A program made the translations under genes and the position numbers. Under the pieces are notes generated by a model that saw nothing but the letters and a program-made list of their open reading frames with translations, was not told where the DNA came from and made no database searches. Source: an uncultured bacterium (GTDB taxonomy: Bacteria > Bacillota > Clostridia > Oscillospirales > Ruminococcaceae). Taken from it: a stretch of 26,589 bases of DNA. Position 1 is the stretch's first letter, and each line of letters opens with the position of its first letter. Below, one piece after another: positions 21,020-26,589 of the stretch. The stretch covers positions 1 through 26,589 of the forward strand of contig CAJMLV010000038.1 in NCBI GenBank assembly GCA_905214345.1, given 5' to 3'.

Positions 21020-23105
21020 CTTCTTTGATCACAACACTTTTTCCGGGACGGATGACCGCCTCCGGGTCTTCCCCCGCGTACACCGTCAGGGTGTTCTCCT
21101 CTTCCAGCCAGCGTGGGGCTGTACTGTTTGTCATAACCGTCCGGGCCCGCATCATCTCCGGCAGGCTGCCGGCAGCGCAGAAGAGATCCACATACACCGT
21201 GGACGCCAGATCCGGCTGCCCGGTAGCCGTGCCGATGCGGTACCCTTCCACCTGCACCACACAGGCGTTTCCGTCCGAGGAGGTGAAGCAGTCCACGGCC
21301 ATCCCGTTCTCCAGCGTCAGCGAGGCGGAAGCAGAAGATTGTTCCGCCAGGGTGACCACGGTATCCATGCCGGAAAAATCCAGTTCTTTCGGGTCCTGAC
21401 GCAGATCGATGAGTGCCAGGCAGTCCGGTGCACCGTTCTCCGCCAGGCAATCCCATACGGCGTTCAGGTTGGCAGCACCGCCCCGGAAAAGCACCACAGC
21501 CTGACCGTCCCGAATAAGAACGGTACAGCCATTGCCGGAAGTTCCTGCCAGCAAGACCCGCAGAACTCCCTGCTGCATATAAGCCCCCAGGTACACCGAC
21601 ACGAGCAGGCAGAGCGCCGCCGTGGGAAGGTACCAGAGAAAGCGGTGGCGCGACCAGAACGCAAGGGCCATGACCGCCAACGCACACCAGACCAACAGGG
21701 TATACTCCCGGGGCAGGTACAGCCTGGCCACCGGAAGATTGGCGCACCAGCATACCAGGGCATACATCCAGGACAGCCAGAGGGAAAGCAGCAGGCTGAA
21801 CATCCGGTACAACGGCACCAGCCAGGAAAAGGCGGAGGCCAGCAGTACCAGCAGCCCCAGAATCAGAGCCGGGCGCAGCATCCAGACGGTGAGCAGGTTG
21901 GCAGGAACAGCTGCCCCGCCTGCCGAAAGTCCATTTGCCAGCAGCACCGGCAGAGTGGCCAGAGATGCCAGGGCGGCCGTTTCCACCGTTTCCGCCAGGC
22001 TCAGCAGAAGGGACATCAGCCATTGCCAAAGATTGCTGCGAGGTGCATCCGGCTGAAAAAACGATTTTTTCCAGCGGCCAAGTGCCGCCGCCAGCTGCAC
22101 TCCCAGCACCCCGCAAAAGGACAGCTGAAAGCCGATGTCACAGGGCGCGTAGGCATTGGGCAGGCTGATCAGCACCGCCGCCAGCCCCAGGGATGTGAGC
22201 AGATCCGGCGGCTGCAGCAGAGCGTACCCCGCCAGGGTGATGAGGAAGAGCATCCCCGCCCGCAGCACCGACACCGACAGCCCGGTAAAAATCATGTAGA
22301 ACAAAACCAGGACCGCCTGCACCGCCAGGTAAGGGCGAAAGAAGCGGAAGCGGCTGTTCCGGGTGGAAAACATCCCGCAGAGAAGCGAAAGATGCAGCCC
22401 GGAAATAGCCAACAGATGAGAGACCCCCGCCGTGCGGAAATCCTCTTCAACGGCCTGGGGCAGGCGGCTGGTATCTCCCAGCAAAACGGCAGCTTCGATG
22501 CCGCCCAGGTCATTGGGCAGCCACAGGCACAACGCCCGGGACAGGGTCTGCCGCAAACGGTACAAGGCAAAAATCGGGGACGGGTCCGAGTCCCGGGACT
22601 CATAACCGCCCAGGTATTCCGCTTCCAGATAAACGCCCTTGGCGTACCAGCTTTGGCGGTAACGTCGGGAGGTGATCTCCTGCAAAGAAAAGGTAGCCTG
22701 GAAGCGGTCCCCCGGCTCCGCATACGGGAAGGCGCTGCAACTGACTTTGATGCTGCAGGACCGGCCGTTGATTTCGATGATATGCAGGGTACCGCGCAGG
22801 CTGCCGTCCTGATAAGAGGCTTCCGCATCTGTGGAAACCACCACCAGCGCCGTCACAGTCTGCCCGGCCAGCCGGGTGCGGGGCCTAACCACCAGGGTCT
22901 GAAACCCGTAAAGCCAGGCAGCGCCCGCCAAAACACCCAGCAGCACCGGTAAAGCGAACATCCGGGCCTTGCGGCGCAGGCAAGCGGCCCCCAGCACCAG
23001 AACCACAAAAGCCGCCGTCGGCAGCGCAGCCAACGGCGGCAGACACACTCCGGCCAGTTCTGCCATTGCAAAGGCAACACCAAAACCAGCCAGCCTGCGT
23101 GTCAT
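20997..23105 (-). CDS. comEC: ComEC/Rec2 DNA-uptake channel with degenerate C-terminal domain
   Basis: A 702-residue membrane protein. It has an N-terminal TM pair, an OB-like external domain (about 75-165), then the competence domain with SHLLAISGLHLSLL (229-242) and about ten TM segments, and a C-terminal soluble domain (about 515-702). In transforming bacteria ComEC is the channel that moves single-stranded DNA into the cytosol (family knowledge). The final domain keeps the outline of the metallo-beta-lactamase-like fold (VLLAGTSGNGCTVLI, LFRGGAANLN), but where HxHxDH is expected it reads LIDLRQDPKEL, so the metal ligands are missing. Its ATG lies only 7 nt after the phosphoribosyltransferase stop, without a clear SD, so translation may be coupled. 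holA overlaps its 3' end. Confidence 0.93.
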   Translation of the reverse strand: MTRRLAGFGVAFAMAELAGVCLPPLAALPTAAFVVLVLGAACLRRKARMFALPVLLGVLAGAAWLYGFQTLVVRPRTRLAGQTVTALVVVSTDAEASYQDGSLRGTLHIIEINGRSCSIKVSCSAFPYAEPGDRFQATFSLQEITSRRYRQSWYAKGVYLEAEYLGGYESRDSDPSPIFALYRLRQTLSRALCLWLPNDLGGIEAAVLLGDTSRLPQAVEEDFRTAGVSHLLAISGLHLSLLCGMFSTRNSRFRFFRPYLAVQAVLVLFYMIFTGLSVSVLRAGMLFLITLAGYALLQPPDLLTSLGLAAVLISLPNAYAPCDIGFQLSFCGVLGVQLAAALGRWKKSFFQPDAPRSNLWQWLMSLLLSLAETVETAALASLATLPVLLANGLSAGGAAVPANLLTVWMLRPALILGLLVLLASAFSWLVPLYRMFSLLLSLWLSWMYALVCWCANLPVARLYLPREYTLLVWCALAVMALAFWSRHRFLWYLPTAALCLLVSVYLGAYMQQGVLRVLLAGTSGNGCTVLIRDGQAVVLFRGGAANLNAVWDCLAENGAPDCLALIDLRQDPKELDFSGMDTVVTLAEQSSASASLTLENGMAVDCFTSSDGNACVVQVEGYRIGTATGQPDLASTVYVDLFCAAGSLPEMMRARTVMTNSTAPRWLEEENTLTVYAGEDPEAVIRPGKSVVIKEGEILAVQ

Positions 23106-23112
23106 GGGTTAA

Positions 23113-23652
23113 TCAGTGAAAGAACAGAGGCAACGGTGCCAGGAAGGTAATGTCGGTACGCTTGGAGGCATCGCCTTCCGCCAAAGCGGCGCAGCATCCC
23201 ACAATGGTGCCGGTGCTCTGGGCTGCAAGCGTCTCCAGGGCATGCAGACTGCCGCCGGTAGAGATCACGTCATCCACAATGAGGATGCGCTTGCCGTTCA
23301 TATAGTCAATGTCCTTGCGGTCAATGACCAGCACCTGCTTGCCGGCAGTGGTGATGGATTCATCCTCGATCACAACGGGGTCCTGCATATACAGCTTGGC
23401 ACCCTTGCGCGCGGGAATCCAACGCTTGCCGCTCTGGCGGGCCATCTCATATGCCAGAGGAATGCCCTTGGCTTCGGCGGTGAGGATCACGTCGAATTCC
23501 GGGCACTTTTTCAGCAGTTCCTCCGCGCAGGCCACGGTCAGTTCCACATCGCCGAACATGATGAAGGCGGCAATGTCCATGTGATCGTTGACCTTGCAGA
23601 TGGGCAGTTCGCGGGTGAGCCCCGCCACATGCAGAGTATAGGTTTCAGCCAT
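23113..23652 (-). CDS. Type I phosphoribosyltransferase (apt/xpt-like)
   Basis: A 179-residue cytosolic enzyme with the PRPP-binding loop RILIVDDVISTGGSLHA (canonical V-D-D-V-x-S-T-G-G) and an upstream ILTAEAKGIPLAYEMAR segment, as in adenine and xanthine phosphoribosyltransferases. ARKGAKLYMQDP lies at the flexible-loop position. The N-terminus LHVAGLTRELPICKV differs from E. coli Apt, so I do not give a gene symbol. A purine-salvage role with PRPP is likely; the base specificity is open. SD AGAGGAAC precedes the ATG. It lies 51 nt after the HIT gene and 7 nt before comEC, within the alaS-to-Toprim gene run. Confidence 0.9.
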   Translation of the reverse strand: MAETYTLHVAGLTRELPICKVNDHMDIAAFIMFGDVELTVACAEELLKKCPEFDVILTAEAKGIPLAYEMARQSGKRWIPARKGAKLYMQDPVVIEDESITTAGKQVLVIDRKDIDYMNGKRILIVDDVISTGGSLHALETLAAQSTGTIVGCCAALAEGDASKRTDITFLAPLPLFFH

Positions 23653-23703
23653 TTTTAGTTCCTCTTTCCAGTGAATCAGACATCAAACGCGGGGCCCGGA
23701 CCA

Positions 23704-24048
23704 TCAGCCCGGAGGCCAGGCCAGGCTGCGGCCCGCCAGCACATGGAAATGCAGGTGCTTGACGCTCTGGCCGCCGTCTTCCCCTACGTTGGTCACAACG
23801 CGGTAGCCTTTTTCATCCACGCCCAGGTCACGGCACAGCTTGGCCGCCACCGCGAACACATGCCCCAGCAGGGCGGCGTCGCTTTCCTGCAGAGCCGCGG
23901 CGGAAGCAATGTGCTGCTTGGGGATGATGAGGAAGTGTACCGGCGCCTGGGGGTCGATGTCGTAAAATGCCAGCAGGGTATCGTCCTCATACAGTTTGTT
24001 GGACGGGATTTCCCCCGCTACGATCTTGCAGAACAGGCAATCGGCCAT
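23704..24048 (-). CDS. HIT-family nucleotide-binding protein (HinT-like)
   Basis: A 114-residue cytosolic protein of the Hint branch. It begins with CLFCKIVAGEIPSNKLYED and has DIDPQAPVHFLIIPKQHI, then the histidine triad HLHFHVLAGR with the final WPPG. The catalytic His is the middle one of HxHxH. Hint proteins hydrolyse purine nucleoside phosphoramidates, including lysyl- or aminoacyl-adenylates (family knowledge), which makes its closeness to alaS suggestive but not proof of a link. ATG at 24048 is chosen because AAAAAGGAGGAGACAAGT precedes it; an ATG eight codons upstream at 24072 would include this SD. The gap to alaS is 56 nt. Confidence 0.94.
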   Translation of the reverse strand: MADCLFCKIVAGEIPSNKLYEDDTLLAFYDIDPQAPVHFLIIPKQHIASAAALQESDAALLGHVFAVAAKLCRDLGVDEKGYRVVTNVGEDGGQSVKHLHFHVLAGRSLAWPPG

Positions 24049-24104
24049 ACTTGTCTCCTCCTTTTTATGCAAAAGTCAAAGAGTATGTGAATAGTATAGC
24101 ATAA

Positions 24105-26588
24105 TTATGCGTTCTTTTCCAGTTCCTTCTTCACGATTTCCTGCACGGCGTTCAGCGCGTCGTCGATCTTGGAAGTATCGCGGATGCCGGCCATGGCGAA
24201 ATCGGGCTTGCCGCCGCCGTTGCCGCCGGCGATGGCCGCAATCTGCTTGACCAGCACACCGGCTTTCAGGCCCTTGGCCTGAGCGTTCTTGCCAACGCCC
24301 ACCGCAAGGGTAGTCTTTTCGCCCTGGGTGCCGATGAGGGCGCCCACAGCGTCGGGAGCCTTGTCACGCAGCTTGTCCATCATGCTGCGCAGGGTGTCGG
24401 GGCCGGTGCCGTTCATGAACATGGTGACGATACGCACGCCTTCCACCACAGCGGCGGACTCGAACATGCCTTCGATCTGGCTGGCAGCCAGCTGAGCCTT
24501 GGCGATGTCCAGCTGCTTGGAAGTTTCCTTCAGCTCGGCGCTCATGGCTTCGGCACGGGCGGGAACGTCCTTGATGTTGTTGGCCTTGAGGGCGGCGGCG
24601 GTGCGGGTCAGTTCGGAGGTGCGCTCATCCAGCAGAGCCAGCACACCGTAAGCGGTGGTGGCTTCCACACGGCGGATACCCGCGGCCACGCTGCTCTCGG
24701 ACAGGATCTTGAAGCAGCCGATCTCGGCGGTGTTGTGCACATGGGTACCGCCGCAGAACTCCACGCTCCAGTTGCCGGCGTCCACAACACGGACCACTTC
24801 GCCGTACTTCTCGCCGAACAGAGCCATGGCGCCCATCTTCTTGGCTTCCTCAATGGGCAGATTGTTCACGTTCACCGGGATCGCGGCAAAGATCTTTTCG
24901 TTCACCTTGCGTTCCACTTCGGCCAGTTCCTCGGGGGTAACGGCGCTGAAATGGGTGAAGTCAAAACGGGTGATGTGGTCGTCCTGGTAGCTGCCGGCCT
25001 GGTGCACATGGTCGCCCAGCACTTCGCGCAGGGCTTTCTGCATCAGGTGGGTAGCGGTGTGGTTGCGGCAGATGGCGGCACGGCGGTCGGCATCCACACT
25101 GGCGGTGACTTCGTCACCCACATGGATGGTGCCTTCCAGCAGGGTGCAGGTATGCACGAAGTAGCCTTTGGGAGTCTTCTTGACGCCCTGTACCTTCAGC
25201 TTGGCACCGTTGCAGGTCAGGTAACCGGTGTCGGCCACCTGGCCGCCCATCTCGGCATAGAAGGGAGTGTGGTCCAGGACAACCAGAACGCCCTCACGGG
25301 GTTCGGCGCTGTCGGCAGCCACAGCTTCGCAGATTTCTTCGCCGTCAGAAAGCGCCACCACAGCGGCGTTTTCCTTCAGGGTATCGTAGCCGTCAAAAAC
25401 GGTGGGTTCGGCGGTCAGTTCGCCGAACAGGTCGGAAGCCCAGCCGGAAATATCCTTGGCCAGACGCTCGGCACGGGCGCGTTCCCGCTGCTTGGTCATC
25501 TCCACATGGAAAGCGGCCTCGTCCACCAGGACGCCGGCTTCGGCGGCGATCTCCTTGGTCAGGTCCAGAGGGAAGCCGAAGGTATCGTTCAGCTTGAACA
25601 CATCGCCGCCGGACAGAACCTTATCCTTCACGTCCTTCAGACCGGCGATCATGCCGTTGAGGATGTTCAGGCCGGCATCGATGGTGCGGGAGAAGCGCTC
25701 TTCTTCGGTGCCGATGACCTTCTTGATGTATTCTTCATGCTCGCGCAGTTCGGGGTAACCGGCCTCGCTGGAGGTGATGACGGTTTCCACCAGATCGGTC
25801 AGGAAGGGGCCCTGGATGCCCAGCATGCGGCCATGACGGGCGGCACGGCGCAGCAGACGGCGGAACACATAGCCGCGGCCTTCGTTGGAAGGCAGGATGC
25901 CGTCGGAAGCCATGAAGGTGGTGGAACGGATGTGGTCGGTGATGACGCGGATGGAGATGTCGTCCTTCTCGTTCTCGCCGTACTTCTTGCCGGACAGGCG
26001 TTCCACATGGTGCAGAACGGAAGCCACGGTATCCACCTCGAACAGGTTGCCCACGTTCTGCATCACGCAGGCCAGACGCTCCAGGCCCATGCCGGTGTCG
26101 ATGTTGGGACGGGGCAGGCGCTCATAGTGACCCTTGCCGTCGGAGTCGTACTGGCTGAACACCAGGTTCCAGATCTCCATGTAGCGGTCGCAGTCGCAGC
26201 CCACCTTGCAGTCCGGCTTGCCGCAGCCGTATTCGATGCCGCGGTCATAGTAGATCTCGGAGCAGGGGCCGCAGGGACCGGAACCATGCTCCCAGAAGTT
26301 GTCTTCCTTGCCGAAACGGACCATATGGTCTTCGGGGATGCCCACCTTCTTGGTCCAGATGTCGTAGGCTTCATCGTCGTCCAGATAGACGGAGATGTAC
26401 AGCTTTTCGGCAGGGATCTCCAGCTCGCCGGTGAGGAACTCCCAGGCCCAGGGAATGACCTCTTCCTTGAAGTAATCCTGGAAGCTGAAGTTGCCCAGCA
26501 TTTCAAAGAAGGTGCCGTGACGGGCGGTGATACCCACGCGCTCGATATCCGGGGTGCGGATACACTTCTGGCAGGTGGTCACGCGGTG
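24105..26588 (-). CDS. alaS: Alanyl-tRNA synthetase, N-terminus outside window
   Basis: About 828 residues of a large class II synthetase. The first visible part, HRVTTCQKCIRTPDIERVG, is the normal position near residue 60, so about 60 residues of the aminoacylation domain lie beyond the window. Visible: motif 2 region GHGTFFEMLGNFSF-like, GSGPCGPCSEIYYDRG, NTGMGLERL (written as DTGMGLERL), the helical tRNA-binding part, the editing domain with HTATHL and the CGGTH metal site (FCGGTHVHNTAEIG), and a C-Ala domain ending in GGNGGGKPDFAMAG. All key sites are intact. It leads the alaS-HIT-PRT-comEC-holA-Toprim run. A 12-bp palindrome, GCATAATTATGC (24099-24110), spans its stop codon. Confidence 0.97.
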   Translation of the reverse strand, partial: HRVTTCQKCIRTPDIERVGITARHGTFFEMLGNFSFQDYFKEEVIPWAWEFLTGELEIPAEKLYISVYLDDDEAYDIWTKKVGIPEDHMVRFGKEDNFWEHGSGPCGPCSEIYYDRGIEYGCGKPDCKVGCDCDRYMEIWNLVFSQYDSDGKGHYERLPRPNIDTGMGLERLACVMQNVGNLFEVDTVASVLHHVERLSGKKYGENEKDDISIRVITDHIRSTTFMASDGILPSNEGRGYVFRRLLRRAARHGRMLGIQGPFLTDLVETVITSSEAGYPELREHEEYIKKVIGTEEERFSRTIDAGLNILNGMIAGLKDVKDKVLSGGDVFKLNDTFGFPLDLTKEIAAEAGVLVDEAAFHVEMTKQRERARAERLAKDISGWASDLFGELTAEPTVFDGYDTLKENAAVVALSDGEEICEAVAADSAEPREGVLVVLDHTPFYAEMGGQVADTGYLTCNGAKLKVQGVKKTPKGYFVHTCTLLEGTIHVGDEVTASVDADRRAAICRNHTATHLMQKALREVLGDHVHQAGSYQDDHITRFDFTHFSAVTPEELAEVERKVNEKIFAAIPVNVNNLPIEEAKKMGAMALFGEKYGEVVRVVDAGNWSVEFCGGTHVHNTAEIGCFKILSESSVAAGIRRVEATTAYGVLALLDERTSELTRTAAALKANNIKDVPARAEAMSAELKETSKQLDIAKAQLAASQIEGMFESAAVVEGVRIVTMFMNGTGPDTLRSMMDKLRDKAPDAVGALIGTQGEKTTLAVGVGKNAQAKGLKAGVLVKQIAAIAGGNGGGKPDFAMAGIRDTSKIDDALNAVQEIVKKELEKNA

Positions 26589-26589
26589 A

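Noticed and set aside
21339..22952. A 537-codon open frame on the plus strand
   Set aside because: Antisense to comEC; Gln/Arg/Pro-rich with no recognisable fold.
24099..24110. Palindrome GCATAATTATGC as an operator
   Set aside because: It spans the alaS stop codon, is short and AT-rich, and has no second copy or promoter that it clearly overlaps.

Overview
The window is a GC-rich, densely packed piece of chromosome from a Gram-positive Clostridia-type bacterium, most likely in or near the Oscillospiraceae/Ruminococcaceae (this placement is inference). The grounds are a lysine riboswitch over asd-dapA-dapB, a YunB-type sporulation protein, strong SD sequences with frequent TTG/GTG starts, an archaeal/fungal-type aspartate-semialdehyde dehydrogenase, and lipoprotein signals of Firmicutes style. 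Almost everything is chromosomal housekeeping. No IS element, prophage, CRISPR array or plasmid function was seen.

Layout. (1) 1-841: the 5' part of a tRNA-Ala(GGC) gene on the minus strand with a consensus promoter, divergent from yunB. (2) 835-6912, minus strand: a tight, apparently single operon of a transglutaminase-like lipoprotein, a GspF/PilC platform protein, four small single-TM pilin-like proteins, a PilT-type ATPase and a ClC-family anion transporter. Its promoter lies just upstream of the lipoprotein. Its last gene overlaps the 3' end of yunB. (3) 7022-10372, minus strand: a small unknown protein with its terminator, a YfcE-like phosphodiesterase, a GNAT acetyltransferase, a SASA-type esterase with a terminator, and queA. 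(4) 10393-15451, plus strand: a consensus promoter, a lysine riboswitch with intrinsic terminator, then asd, dapA, an inter-gene hairpin, dapB, a CapA-like lipoprotein overlapping dapB, and a stand-alone double-ACT protein resembling the regulatory end of aspartokinase. (5) 15459-17307, minus strand: an XRE regulator, a membrane protein and a CPBP protease, with a promoter carrying a 21-bp-spaced direct repeat. (6) 17327-19367, plus strand: glutamine-dependent NAD synthetase. (7) 19377-26588, minus strand: alaS (5' end outside the window), HIT protein, phosphoribosyltransferase, comEC, holA and an RNase-M5-like Toprim protein, closely packed.

Functional reading. The lysine/diaminopimelate operon is gated by lysine at the RNA level, and it also encodes an ACT protein that could sense an amino acid at the protein level. 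The pilus-like operon and comEC are both present but not adjacent. Together they suggest DNA uptake or a surface filament, but no PilB, prepilin peptidase, PilM/N/O or ComEA lies in the window. The ComEC metallo-beta-lactamase-like domain has visibly lost its metal ligands.

The best candidates for something under-described are the compact pseudopilus operon with its transglutaminase and ClC ends, the free-standing ACT protein, the direct-repeat operator of the XRE cassette, and the Toprim/holA pair. All functional calls rest on reading motifs by eye; no database search was run.
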